Origin: Enterobacter sp. EA-1
GTDB lineage: Bacteria > Pseudomonadota > Gammaproteobacteria > Enterobacterales > Enterobacteriaceae
Direction: 5' to 3'
NCBI GenBank assembly: GCA_002886105.1
Contig: CP025776.1
Location: 3,596,001-3,660,000, forward strand
Length of the DNA: 64,000 bases
The translations under genes and the position numbers were made by a program. Positions 46,666 to 57,590 of this stretch are shown in pieces. The first letter of the stretch is position 1. Each line of letters starts with the position of its first letter. A model generated the notes under the pieces. It was not told where the DNA came from and did no database searches. It was given only the letters and a program-made list of their open reading frames with translations.

Positions 46666-47457
46666 ATGCAAGACGAAAAGAGAAACCGGCGGGCAGTCAA
46701 AGTCTGTTCCGCGGATTACAACTGCTGGATATTCTGAGTAACTACCCGAATGGCTGCCCCTTAGCCCATCTTTCCGAACTGGCTCAGTTGAATAAAAGCA
46801 CCGTGCACCGTTTGTTACAGGGGCTGCAATCGTGCGGCTATGTCAAACCGGCGCCCGCGGCAGGCAGCTACCGGCTGACCACCAAATGTATCGCCATCGG
46901 GCAAAGGCGCTGTCTTCGCTGAATATTATTCACGTGGCCGCTCCCCATCTTGAAGCCCTCAATCTGGCGATCGGGGAAACCATTAACTTTTCCACCCGCG
47001 AAGATGATCACGCGATTTTAATTTATAAATTAGAACCGACCACCGGCATGTTAAGAACGCGGGCCTATATTGGTCAGCATCAGGAGTTATATTGCTCCGC
47101 AATGGGCAAAGTCTATATGGCCTTCGGTCAGCCGGAATATGTGGAGCAATACTGGAAAAGCCATCGCGAATATATTAAGCCGCTCACCCGTTACACCATT
47201 GATAAGCTCGATGTGATGCAACAGGAGTTGAAAGAGATCCGCGCGCAGAAATGGGCAAAAGACCGTGAAGAGAACGAGTTAGGTGTCTCCTGCTGGCGGT
47301 TCCGGTGTTCGACATTCATGGCCGGGTGCCTTATGCCGTGTCTATTTCGTTATCCACTTCACGCCTTGAATTATTAGGCGAAGCGCGTCTGCTTACGGCG
47401 TTACAAAATACCGCCAAAGAAATTTCACAGGAATTAGGTTACGAAGTCGAAGCGTAA
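46666..47457 (+). CDS. yiaJ: IclR-family repressor YiaJ
   Basis: The repressor of yiaK-S. ATG 46666 reads MQDEKEKPAGSQSLFRGLQL after an A-tract correction near 46678. The winged helix is GCPLAHLSELAQLNKSTVHRLLQGL. The effector domain has INFSTREDDHAILIYKLEPTTGMLRTRAYIGQHQ and SCLAVPVFDIHGRVPYAVSI. It ends LGYEVEA. Other breaks lie near 46905 and 47293. It is divergent from yiaK, as in E. coli and Klebsiella. Confidence 0.92.
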
Positions 47458-47469
47458 AATAAATGCCCG

Positions 47470-48216
47470 TTAGATTTTTTTTCAGCAGCGGGCAATTATG
47501 ACAATACTCCACCGGTTGTGATGCCTTGTAATAAAAACAGCAGGTGCGGCGAAAACGCACCGCCTGCCCTGCTGCATTGTTTTGCAACGGTCGACGAAAG
47601 CGTTTTAACGGGTTCCATGCCAGCCCAAACTGTTCCGGCTCAGCCTGTTCCAGCAGCCAGTGGAAATCCGCCTGCCGACGCTGTTCCTGCACCGCATCCA
47701 GCGTCTCCATGCGCCCCTGATACAGCGAATAGACCCGTACGGCGGTGTTTTCCCACAAGATAGCCTCCGGCAGGCCACTCACCCGCGCCGGGCTTTGCCA
47801 CAGCGGTGCGAAATAACCTTTAAACAACGTGCTGACAATCTCCGCACGCCACGTATCACGCCCCCCAGAAGCGGCCTGCGTGGTGGTAACATCCGTCGGC
47901 AGCGAGGAGCGCCACACCCCATTATCGTGCGCATACTCCAGTCGACTGGCGGTTAACGACAATGGCAGACCTTTATCAAACACCGTCATGGCATACAGCA
48001 CGTTGCCGGAAGCGAGAAAGGCCAGCCGTTTGGCAAGCAACGACGCGGCAATCGCCAGATCCGGCGCGCCCACAAGCGTCATCACCCGTTGCAACACCGC
48101 GCGGCAGGTGTCGTCATCCAGCATGGCGGACGCGGGCACACTGCGTTCATCCGCCTGCGCCAGCTGCGCAGACGAAACGCGTTGTGCAGGTAAGCGTACT
48201 CTTCAGGACTCAGCAT
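47470..48216 (-). CDS. fhuF: FhuF-type siderophore-iron reductase
   Basis: A cytoplasmic [2Fe-2S] protein that reduces ferric siderophores to release iron. The N terminus [16 protein letters not shown] starts at 48216. The C-terminal cluster motif is visible as CCFYYKASQPVEYCHNCP, the Cys-Cys-x10-Cys-x2-Cys pattern of FhuF. With the A-tract corrected by one base the protein ends LLKKI at TAA 47470-47472; as read it runs on. Another break lies near 48165. It overlaps the 3' end of the ATPase gene and is last in the iron operon. Confidence 0.85.
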
Positions 48217-48993
48217 GCGACTCACCGGAAAGGGATACACAACGGCGTGTGGAAAAGGGATCGTCAATAATACGGCAACGCAGGTTAAACACATCCTGCA
48301 CCAGCGTTTCACTCATGATCTGCTGCGGCGCGCCCTGCGCGTAGACGCGCCCGTCATGCACTGCCACCCCGAGGTGGTCGGCATAGCGGCAGGCCAGATT
48401 GAGATCGTGCAGCACCATCACAATGGTTTTTCCCTGCTGGCGATTGAGCGTGCGTAACAGCTCGAGGATCTCAATCTGATGCGCCAGTCGAGATAGGTCG
48501 TGGGTTCGTCCAGCAACAACGTACCGGTGGCTTGCGCCAGCGTCATGGCGATCCACACACGCTGGCGCTGCCCACCGGAGAGCGCATCCACCGGGCGGTG
48601 CTGTAAAGAGGCCGTGCCCGTCAGTCGCAACGCCTCATTGACCTGCTGATCGTCCTCTTCGGACCACTGGCGTAACCAGTTCTGCTGCGGGGAAAACGCC
48701 CAAGGCTGACCAACTGGCGGACGGTGATCCTCCGGCGCAACCGGGGTTTGCGGCAGGATCGCCAGCTTTGCGCCACCTGTTGCGTTGCGCTGGCGTGGAT
48801 ATCCAGCCATCGAGAATGACGCGACCGGACTGCGGCGTTAACAGGCGCGCCATCGCTTTTAGCAGCGTGCTTTTGCCACAGCCGTTACTGCCAATCAGCA
48901 CCGAGACGCGCCCTGCGGCAGGGCCAGATCCAGCGCGTGAATCACCGTTTGCTGTTGATAGCTGACGCTCAGCTTGTCAGTTGAAAGAGACAC
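48203..48993 (-). CDS. Iron-siderophore ABC transporter ATPase (FecE/FepC type)
   Basis: The energising subunit. GTG 48993 reads [20 protein letters not shown]. Walker A is [13 protein letters not shown], the signature is [14 protein letters not shown], Walker B is [13 protein letters not shown], and the H-loop is [16 protein letters not shown]. It ends LSGESHAES. Breaks lie near 48905, 48825, 48780, 48705 and 48487. Permease genes lie just upstream on the same strand. Confidence 0.9.
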
Positions 48994-49008
48994 AGATTCC
49001 CCATTGCA

Positions 49009-50036
49009 TTACGTCCGCTGCCGGATAAGCAGCCACAAAAGAATGGCGCACCGGCAAGCGCCACAAAAATCCCGGCCGGGAGATCGGCGGGCCGGAACAG
49101 CGTTCGTGCCGCCAGATCGGCGATCATCACCATCACACCTCCGCCGCTTACCGCCACACAGGCCGGCCGACAAAGCCGTTACGCACCCACAACCGGGCAA
49201 TGTGCGGCGCGATCAACCCGACAAATGCCATCGCGCCCACCTGCGCAATCGCACCGCCCGCCAGCACCACGCTGCCGAGCATCAGCAACACGCGTATCGC
49301 GTTCACCCGAATCCCCAACCCCAGCGCCTGCTCATCATTCAGTTGCAGCACGTTCAGGTAACGGATAAGACAAAACAGCAGCGGAACCGCCCACAGATAG
49401 ACGGCAAGCAGGTGCAGCACTTTTCCCACGTGGCGGCGTACACACTGCCGCTCAGCCAGACCCATGCCGACAACGTGGTGGTGAGCGGGCTGAACACCAG
49501 CACCAGCGACACAATCGCGCCTGCCAGCGCCGAAACGCCGACTCCCGTCAGGATCAGCCGCAGCGGCGTGAACCCTTGCGCCAACTGAGCAGAAAAACTA
49601 ACCCCACCGCGCACGCTGCACCGGCCATCGCCGCATAAGGCAACATGCCGCTGCCATGCAAACTGAAGCCCGCCAGCCAGATCAACGCACCCGCGCTGGC
49701 TCCGGTGGTGACCCCCAGCGTATCCGGCGAGGCCAGTGGGTTACGCACCAGCATCTGGATAATCAGCCCCGCAATGCCAAGGCCGCCACCTGCCAGTAAC
49801 GCCAGCGCCACGCGCGGTAAACGCAGCTCATGCAGAATAAAACTCTGCGGCGACGCATCCGGGCTGAGCAACAGTGTGAACGTCTGCGAAAGCGGCAGCA
49901 GCACATCGCCAATGCTTAACGACACCAGCGCCAGCACCAGCGTCACAAGCAGGCAACTCAGCACCAGCGGAATACGTCCGCGCGCGCGGACTGGCGGGAA
50001 AACGCGCCCCAGCGCAACACCGGATTACCCCCGCAT
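49009..50036 (-). CDS. Iron-siderophore ABC transporter permease (FecD type)
   Basis: The second inner-membrane subunit of the FecCD family. It reads [20 protein letters not shown] after correction, then [18 protein letters not shown], the conserved [20 protein letters not shown] and [18 protein letters not shown]. The later [20 protein letters not shown] and [11 protein letters not shown] are family landmarks. It ends LLIRQRT at 49009. Breaks lie near 50000, 49590, 49420, 49160 and 49050. Confidence 0.9.
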
Positions 50037-51000
50037 GGCTCCCCCCTTCGCTGCGCCAGCATGATAAAGAACGGTGCGCCCAGCAGTGCGGTCATCACAC
50101 CAACCGGCACCTCCTGCGGCACAATGATCAGCCGGGCGGCAATATCAGCCGTCAGCAGCAGCATCGCCCCCAGCAGCGCACAAGCGGGTAGGGTCCGCCG
50201 TAAATCGCTGCCAAAGATCTGGCGTACAATGTGCGGCACCATCAGCCCGACAAAGCCGATATTACCGGCCAGCGCCACCGCGCAGCCTGCAACCACCAGC
50301 ACACTGGCAATCAACCGCACCCGGGCAATGTTCTGCCCCAGCCCGCGGGCGATCGCTTCCCCGGCGTTCAGTACATTCATCTGCCGCGCGAACAGCGCCG
50401 CAATCACCACCAGCCCGGCGCCCGGCAACAGCAGCGGATAAAGCCGCGTCGCATCACTGGCGGACAGACTGCCCGCCAGCCAGAACAGCATCGTATCGAG
50501 GCTTTGCTGATCAATAACGAGGATTGCACCGGGTGAAGGCGTTACACAGCGCGGTGATCGCCACCCCGGCCAGCACCAGCCGCAGCGGATTGAGCTGACC
50601 ATTACTGACGTTGCTGACAAACCACACCAGCATGCCGGTGGTACACGCGCCGAGAAACGCCAGCAGCAGTGATCCACGGGTCGCCAATGGAAAACAGCGT
50701 ACCGGCCAGCACAATCATCAGCGCCGCCCCGGCATTCACGCCAAACAGCCCCGGCGCAGCCAGTGGATTACGGGTTAAAGCCTGCATCAGCGCCCCGGCG
50801 ACCGCCAGAAACGCGCCCACGCACATCGCCAGTACCGTGCGCGGCAAACGCGAGGTCTGAATAATGGTATCCGCCGCGCGGGTCGCCTCCGGGTGCAGCA
50901 GAGCAGCGGCAATCTGCGACGGGGTGTACCAGCCCGCGCCCGCCATCATGCTGAGCAATGCCAGTACTCCCAGCAAAAGCGCGCAGAGCAGAAACTTCAT
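50025..51000 (-). CDS. Iron-siderophore ABC transporter permease (FecC type)
   Basis: The first permease subunit. ATG 51000 reads [21 protein letters not shown], then [25 protein letters not shown] and [21 protein letters not shown]. The C-terminal half has [38 protein letters not shown] and [18 protein letters not shown]. The start overlaps the binding-protein stop (TAATG). Breaks lie near 50690 and 50535. The last codons near 50030 are obscured; TAA at about 50025-50027 is used. Confidence 0.9.
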
Positions 51001-51904
51001 TACCCCTCCCCGCGCACAAAACGCTCTACATCGTCCATGATGTGATTCGCCCCCAGAATGCCGCCGGAGAGGCTCCAGGCACACTGTCCACCGTCATAAT
51101 GCGCCGGGCTTTTACTGCTCGCAGTTGCTGCCACAGCGGGTGGGCAATCAATCGCTGGTACTGGCGGTCAATGGCCGGGCTGTTGGCGCGCAGCAGGATG
51201 AAAAAGAGATCCGCGTCCAGCAGCGGGATGTTCTCCAGCGTGGAGAAGCGCAGCGAGGCGCTACGGGTTTGTGCCGCCTGCGCATTCCACGTAAAAGCCC
51301 AGTTCCGACATCACCGAGCCGGGAAAACTGTGCGCCACATAGCTGCGGATGTGGTCCGGACGGACTTCAATCACCGATACCTGCGGCGGGTTTTGCGCAG
51401 AAAACTGCCGCGCCATTAAGGCCTTGATCGTCGCCACACGGCTGTCCCAGCGTTGCAGTAACATCGCAGCGGCAGGGCTCAGGCTGAGCGCATCCGCCAC
51501 CACGGTCAGCGTTTTTTAAACTCAAACACATCATCCAGCAGCGTGACCGGGGCGATCTTCGCCATCACGGGGACGATATCCTCGGTGGCGAAAACGCGAC
51601 GCAACGATACGATCCGGTTGCAGCATGGCGATTTTTCCAGCGCGGGTTGCGTTTCCAGCCCCAGTTGCGCCACCGAGGACAACATCGGGCGCAAATAGCG
51701 GTACACCGGTTTTTCCGCCCACGACTCAACGATGCCGCACGGCGTCACACCGAGCGCCACCAGGGCTGTCCGTCGCGCCCTGGAGACAGAGAAACCACGC
51801 GCGGTAAACGGGGCGTGGCGGCAAACAGCGACGGCGACAAACCGCCAAGCAAGAGTGCCTCGGAGTAATCGTCTGCGTCGCAGCGAGCAATAATCAGGAG
51901 TCAT
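51000..51904 (-). CDS. Siderophore-binding periplasmic protein with Tat-like signal
   Basis: The solute-binding subunit of the FhuD/FecB class. ATG 51904 reads MTPDYCSLRRRRLLQALLLGG after repair of a CCAGG site at 51870. SLRRRRLLQ followed by a weakly hydrophobic stretch resembles a twin-arginine signal, as E. coli FhuD has. The body includes ALGVTPCGIVESW, LRPMLSSVAQLGLETQPALEK and the C-terminal MDDVERFVRGEG. Breaks lie near 51810, 51620, 51510 and 51280. It is followed by both permeases. Confidence 0.85.
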
Positions 51905-51909
51905 CATCG

Positions 51910-54040
51910 TCAATCCGTGCTGTCGCCCCTTTTCAGAGGCGGCGGCGGGTCGAAATCGAGACTGTAGCCCAGCGTTGCGGTACGCCCACGCCCGGCGAAG
52001 TAGCGATCCTCATCCACGGATGCACTCTGTGAGTAATAGGTGATGTACTGTTTATTCAGCAGGTTAGAAATCCCCGAGGGCTGAGCTGACCGTACGGCAG
52101 TTTATAACCGACCGCCGCATCCACCAGCACGTAGCCGGAGAAGTCTTTCTCCGCGTCATCAAACGACTTGCTGAGCGCCCAGTTGGCCTGCAGGAAGGTG
52201 GTCAGTTCCGCGTTCCAGTTCGCCGACCAGTTAGCGATGATACGGTCCGGGGCGATGTTCAGGCCATCCAGCTTCGCATCGAGGCTGCCGTTGTTGTCGC
52301 TGTCGTAACGCCCGCGCATATGCGACCGAGGAGACGGTAAATTTAGGTCCGCATTTGGCGTATAACCCGCACTCAGTTCCACGCCGTCAATTTCGGTTTT
52401 CTCACGGCGGGCAACAAAGGCATCGTTGAGCAACTCTACGCGGCTGCCCAGTTTGGAGGTGGACTGGTAATAGCTGGCTTCAAAATCAAACGGCGCGTGC
52501 TGCACACGGAAGCCCACTTCGCTGTTTTTGGTGACGATCGGTTGCAGACCGGAGTAGTCATCCAGTTTGACGCCCGGCGTGTCGATGCCGCGCAACACGC
52601 GCCCGACATCCGGCACGGTGAAACCTTCGCTGTAGCTGGCGAACAGGCTCAGCGGTTCAACCGGCGATCCAGACAATGCCCGCATTGTAGAGGGTTTGAT
52701 CGAACGACGGATTGCCGCCTTCCACCGTGACGCGACGTTGGCCCATACCGTCTGGTAACTGTCGATATTGAGCCGCGCATATTCATAGCGCACACCGCCG
52801 CTGAGTTTGACGGATGCCACCGGGCTGTACTCCAGTTGCAGGAACGGCGACAGATCGGTGTAATTAATTTCCGGCACATAGGTGCGCCCGGTGCCCCACA
52901 GATCCTGTTTCGAGTTATCAAACAGCGTGTCGAAACCGACCGTCGCCTTAATGCGATCGTCCCAGATGTCGTCTTTGGTCAGCGCAATTTTGCTACCGTA
53001 CTTATCGGTGTACGCCCGCGTCTGGTCATACAGCGTGCCGAGGGGGCGCAATGTTCGGATCCTGGAACGACGAGGAGTTGGTGGCGCCAAACAGCGCTTC
53101 GTAGCGCTGGTAATACGCCAGCACATTGAGCTTCATGCCCGCCGGGGTTGTAATTATCGTAGGTGGTGCCTACCGTCCAGACATCGTTATGCGGCGCGAC
53201 GCCTTCCGGGTTGCCTTTCACCGACGTGGTGACAATACCGGCCTCGCGATCGCCGGTCACACTGACGTAGTTATCTTTGTTTTCAGGCGGTAGCGATTCA
53301 GGCTCAGCTACGCGCTGATCGTTATCCAGCCAGTAGCCCACTTTCGCCAGCAGATCCCGGCGGGAATCCATCAAATCGCCCTGCGTATTATCAACACCAA
53401 TGGCATGATTATTGGCGTCTTTGAACAGGCCCTGATCTTCATAGCTCAATGCAAACAGGTAATCGATGTACTCTTCGCTGCCATTAATGCTGTAGTTGGT
53501 TTTGTACGACAGCGTATCGCGATCGAATGCCGCCGTTGGCGTGGTGGTTTCCACGCTGACGTGCTGGTTCACCGTACCCGGCTTTGCACGTTTGGTAATA
53601 ATGTTGATCCCGCCGCCGGTGTACGCCGTTGCTGGCGTTGGCCCCTTTGATCACTTCAATCCGCTCAATCATCGACGCATCAATGGTGTGCATTTCGCGT
53701 CCTGTCGGGCGCAACGGGTTAGATTGCGGAATGCCATCAATCATCACCAGCGGCGTTCTGCCACGCAGCGTCTCCCCGCTGCCGGACATTTTTTGCCGCG
53801 GCGGGAGAAAATGACGGGATCAGGTTACTGAGGATCTGCGACGTGTCAGAAGTAACCTGACGCTGCTGCGCGATCTCTTGTTCGGTGATGACTTTGATGA
53901 CTCGGGGGGAATCATTGCGCGAACCGTCGGTTCGTGGCGGTCACAATCATTTCGTCACTGTTATCGCCCGTTCCACTCTGCGCATAAAGCGGAGCGGCGA
54001 TGACCAATGAGAGCACGCCGTACAGCGGGGAAAATCTCAT
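51910..54040 (-). CDS. TonB-dependent ferric siderophore receptor
   Basis: An outer-membrane gated channel of about 700 residues. MRFSPLYGVLSLVIAAPLYAQ is the signal peptide; a TonB-box-like DEMIVTATN follows. The plug has TPLVMIDGIPQSNPLRPTGR and IERIEVIKGAN. The barrel has YSEGFTVPDVGRVLRGIDTP and NLLNKQYITYYSQSAS near the end; the overall pattern is IutA-like. The exact siderophore cannot be told; a hydroxamate type is plausible from the FhuD-like partner. Several breaks include CCWGG sites at 52077, 53041 and 53145. A Fur box lies upstream. Confidence 0.88.
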
Positions 54041-54125
54041 GCAAGCTATCCTCATTCTTCTATTCCCCACAACCGCAAGGGATCATTCCGTAATAAAATC
54101 AAATAACAACAATAAGAAACAATTT

Positions 54126-54144
54126 GATACCGATTATCATTATC
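54126..54144 (-). promoter_or_regulatory. Fur box upstream of the siderophore receptor operon
   Basis: GATACCGATTATCATTATC matches the 19-base Fur consensus GATAATGATAATCATTATC at 16 positions. It is 86 bases upstream of the receptor start and would repress the six-gene operon in iron-replete cells. Confidence 0.8.
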
Positions 54145-54271
54145 AACAACAAAATGTAAAGTGAATATTTCCGCGCCGAAACTGAAAAACATGCGCCAGC
54201 GACAACACAGAGAAAAGGAAAGAGGAGAAGGGAACGGCAATAGAAAGTGGTCGCCCGGCGGTCAGAGCAGG

Positions 54272-55158
54272 TTATTGCCCGATCAGGTTTTCTTCCGACA
54301 AATGTTCAATAAAGGCAGCGATCGTGGAGGGAACGGGTCGGATGGGCAAACGCAATAAATGCATCGGTCGCATCGGCGGTGTGTAATCCGGCAATACCCG
54401 GTGCAGCTTGCCGGAAATGATATCGGCTTCAAGGATCACCGCGGAATTAAACGCAATCCCCAGCCCCGACAGCGCCGCCTGACGAACCGCATCACCGGAG
54501 TTCACAATCAGCCGTGGAATGATTTCCACTTCGTAGCGCCCTCCCGGCCCTTCCATTTGCCAGAAATGGTTTGATTGCCACTGGGTAAAACTGATGCAGT
54601 TATGTTTCGCCCAGATCTTCAGGCGTCTTTGGCGCCATAGGCTTCAAGGTAGGCGGACGATGCCGCCAGCAGCATGCGATAAGGGGGGCATGGGCAAGGC
54701 GATTAACCCCTCATCGCGCACATTGCCAATGCGAATGGCAATCTGGAAACGCTCTTCAATCAGGTCAACACGCCGGTCGGTCAATACCAGATCGATATTC
54801 ACTTCCGGGTAGCGCAGTAAGAAAGGCGTTAACACCGGTGTCAGCACGCGGTTGCCAAACGCCACTGGCGCGCTGATGCGGAGGTCGCCTGCCACTTCAT
54901 CATTCAGGCGATGAACAATGGTATCCGCTTCGTGCACGGCGGAGAGGATCTGAATACCGTGCGCGTAAAAACGTTGCCCTGCGCCGGTCAGCCCCCGGCG
55001 TCGGGTACTGCGGTGGATCAACTGGCAACCGAGCCCTTCTCCAGCTCGCGAATGTGCTTGCCCACCATTGCAGGGGTAATGCACATCACCTCCGCGGCGG
55101 TGAAACTGCCTTTATCCGCAGAAAGGATGAACGCTTCAACGCTTTTCAGGTAGTCCAT
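54272..55158 (-). CDS. LysR-family regulator divergent from the carrier-protein cluster
   Basis: It reads MDYLKSVEAFILSADKGSFT, the helix-turn-helix with AAEVMCITPAMVGKHIRELE, and an effector domain with DLRISAPVAFGNRVLTPVLTPFLLRYPEVNIDL. The C terminus is IAAFIEHLSEENLIGQ. Breaks lie near 55035, 54685, 54655, 54635 and 54565. Divergent orientation 208 bases from the flavin reductase gene suggests that it controls the LysW cluster. This is inference; the fold is of the common CrgA/DmlR-like subgroup. Confidence 0.85.
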
Positions 55159-55366
55159 TTTTCGATACTCCGACCGTCAGTATTCGCCGATTATAAACTG
55201 ACAGTAATAAATCAATAAAAGAATGACTATTTATCCCCTCCCTCGGTTTTTGCCTAATAATGCCAGCAGCACAAGACGAGATGGCGGTACTCGCCACGGT
55301 TTATGTGTGACGCATTCCCATCACGATTATCAGTGATATTCACCGCAGTGGTTCGGGGTTAAGCGC

Positions 55367-55907
55367 ATGAGTAAATTTGTAGTATTTAATGGTAGCTCCC
55401 GCTATCCGGGCAACAGTTCCGTTATCGTTGAAAAGTGTTTAGCGGCTTCGACGCTGAGGCGTTTCGCCTTAAAGACTTTACTATCACACAGTATGAAGAT
55501 TATCGGGAAACCGATCTCAAATATAAGCCCGTCACCGATGATTACGATTATTTGATCAATAAATTTCTGCACAGTGACGTGGCCGTTTTTGTTTCCCCGG
55601 TTTACTGGTATGGCATTTCGGGAACGATGAAAATTTTTATCGATCGATTCTCTGAATCATTAAAGAAAATTCCCGACTTTCGCCAGCGCTGTCAGGGTAA
55701 AAAATCGTCCTGATTGTGATCGGTGGCGATAATCCGCAACACAAAGCGGACATTATTACCACCCAGTTTGAATACATTTGCGAATTTCTCGGCATGTCGC
55801 TGTGCCACACCTTCAAAGGTGAAGCCGATCGCGTCGGAGAAATTGAGGAACAACACGAGTTTATTCTTTCCATTAAGAATTACTTCGAAAGCAACTTCAT
55901 TATTTAA
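55367..55907 (+). CDS. NADPH-dependent FMN reductase / flavodoxin-fold protein
   Basis: The first gene of the carrier-protein operon. MSKFVVFNGSSRYPGNSS has the phosphate-binding loop of the FMN_red fold. The flavin segment is VFVSPVYWYGISGTMKIFIDRF. The protein is about 180 residues and ends IKNYFESNFII. Breaks are at about 55436 (A-tract) and 55703. Its role is unclear: it might supply reduced flavin to a later tailoring enzyme or reduce a pathway intermediate. It ends 20 bases before lysW. Confidence 0.75.
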
Positions 55908-55927
55908 TCTATCTTAAGGGAATTATC

Positions 55928-56100
55928 ATGAAAGCATTTAAATGCCTGACCTGCTCATCTTCTGTTGACGTTGTTGACGATATTCTGGTTGGTGAAATTG
56001 TTGAATGCGGCGCCCGCCGTAGGAACATGAATTAGTGAAAGATAGCAATGGCTATCACCGGAATTTGCACCAGAGGTGGAAGAAGACTAGGGGCGAATAA
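55928..56100 (+). CDS. lysW: LysW-type amino-group carrier protein
   Basis: A tiny acidic zinc-finger protein (about 55 residues) on whose C-terminal glutamate a substrate amino acid is carried. It reads MKAFKCLTCSSSVDVVDDIL with the first CxxC, then GEIVECGA (second zinc half). The tail is LEFAPEVEED. As read a TAG follows, but removing one inserted A near 56089 restores EEDWGE and TAA at 56098-56100. EDWGE is the hallmark C terminus of these carriers. The TAA overlaps the lysX ATG (TAATG). A second indel near 56024 lies in the zinc finger; its second cysteine reads as Arg. Confidence 0.85.
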
Positions 56101-56994
56101 TGGAAAGTAAAACCCTCCGTCTTATTATTTGTTACCAAAATCAGGGAAGAAGAAAAGCGCATCGTCGAATTTTACAACACGAGGGTGCAGATGTAGAAAT
56201 TATTTCTGAACAGTCTTCATGGAACGTACAGGATGTAAAACACTACGATATTGCGTTGGTGCGCTGCCTTTCACAGAGCACGGCTCTGGCACGCGCCCGC
56301 TATATTGAAGCCGCTGGCGTTAAAGCCATTAATTCACGCCACGCGATTGAAATCTGTACGGACAAAGGATTGCAGTCGGTACTTTTTTCCCGGCATGAAA
56401 TCCCGGTGCCAGCGGGTTGTTCATCATTACCGCGATCTCGATGGACTACTGACACAGTTTGGCAACCGCTTTGTGATCAAGCCCGTTAATGCTTCCTGGG
56501 GGTCGTGGCGTGACGCTGATCGACAGTCCGGCAAGCACGGCAGTCTGGCTGGCCGCCAGAGAATCCGTGGATCTCAAAGGACAGCACTTGCCGGTGCTGG
56601 TTCAGGAATATATCGAAAAGGATAACTTCGATATCCGGGTGGTGATTGTTGGCGACCAGCCTGTTGCAGCCATAAAGCGGGTCTCAGAAGATAACTGGAA
56701 AACCAATACGCACCTCGGCGCAGACATTATTCCGCTGGCCATTGACGATGACATTACGCGTCTGAGCCACGCCGTTATCCAGGGGTATTGGGTGAAGGCG
56801 TTTACGGTCTGGATTTAATGTTTAACACACGCACCGGACAATATGTTGTCTGCGAAGTCAACCAGAATCCCGAATTTGCCAAATCATGGAAAATTCATCA
56901 GGTTGATGTCGCTGCACTTATCGCCAGATATACCATCAACTCAATTGGAGTAAATAAGGTGGAATTATGCAGTCTCAAGGAACTCATGAATTAG
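56100..56994 (+). CDS. lysX: LysX-type ATP-grasp ligase acting on the carrier protein
   Basis: A RimK-family ligase that joins the alpha-amino group of glutamate or a homologue to the C-terminal glutamate of LysW. It starts MESKTLRLIICYQNQGR. Family parts are VRCLSQSTALARARYIEAAG, VIKPVNASWGRGVTLIDS, VQEYIEKDNFDIRVVIVGDQ and CEVNQNPEFAKSWK. Breaks lie near 56143, 56185, 56417, 56500 (a CCTGG site) and 56783 (a CCAGG site). The gene ends at 56994 and overlaps the next by 28 bases. Choice of Glu over aminoadipate is inferred from the cluster, not read from a motif. Confidence 0.88.
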
Positions 56995-57590
56995 CACAGC
57001 ATTTCCGGTCTCATTCGTTTTAGCACGAGTGTTAACCTCGGGCGTAATTATGATCGAGAAAAATGAAAGCGAACTGAAAGGCACGGAGAATATTTTAAAA
57101 AATCATCCGGCAAACAGTACGCAGTCACCTACAACAGCATCAGCGGCGCGGTGATTGGCGCGCTCTGGGGTCAGGATATTGTTTACGGTGGAAAGACCAA
57201 TCAGCGTACCCTCGACGAGCAGCAAGAGAAATTACTGAAATGGTTGGGAATTGGCCACGATAATTTATTAGCCAGACCTTATCTTTTACATACCGCAAGC
57301 TGGGACAACCTCGCCGGCACAGGCACGTCATGTCATAACGACGAGCCGGTCAATATTATTGACTTTGCCGGGCTGGGCTTTGGGCCCTGCGGTCTTACTG
57401 ACAACTCAGAGAGCATTTATAAAAAAGCGGAACGCTTAAAAATCTTTGGCGCTTTTGATTTACGCACCATGTGGACTCAGCAAGAAACAGAAAAAGAAAT
57501 TCAGCGGGTCTGCAATTTAACTTCCGCCTCAGTCCGCTGGTCGGCGCGTGCATCAAAATGTCGCTTATTAAAATGGGGTTAAACAAATGA
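56967..57590 (+). CDS. Unrecognised protein with weak DegT-aminotransferase likeness
   Basis: About 205 residues from ATG 56967 (MQSQGTHELAQHFRSHSF) after AAGGTGG. I do not recognise a family firmly. SSGKQYAVTYNSISGAVIGAL recalls the N-terminal PLP-phosphate region of DegT proteins, and GPCGLTDNSESIYKKAERLKIFG plus NFRLSPLVGACIKMSLIK recall the segment after their PLP lysine. The lysine itself is not apparent (DFAGLGFGPCG) and the protein is half length. It may be a non-catalytic partner of the next gene. Breaks lie near 57018, 57050, 57090 and 57517. Its TGA overlaps the next ATG (ATGA). Confidence 0.45.

Noticed and set aside
47470-55158. A link between the siderophore uptake operon and the LysW cluster (the product being a siderophore)
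   Set aside because: They are separate transcription units with a LysR gene between them, no Fur box precedes the LysW operon, and no metal-chelating chemistry is evident. The idea cannot be excluded but has no support here.
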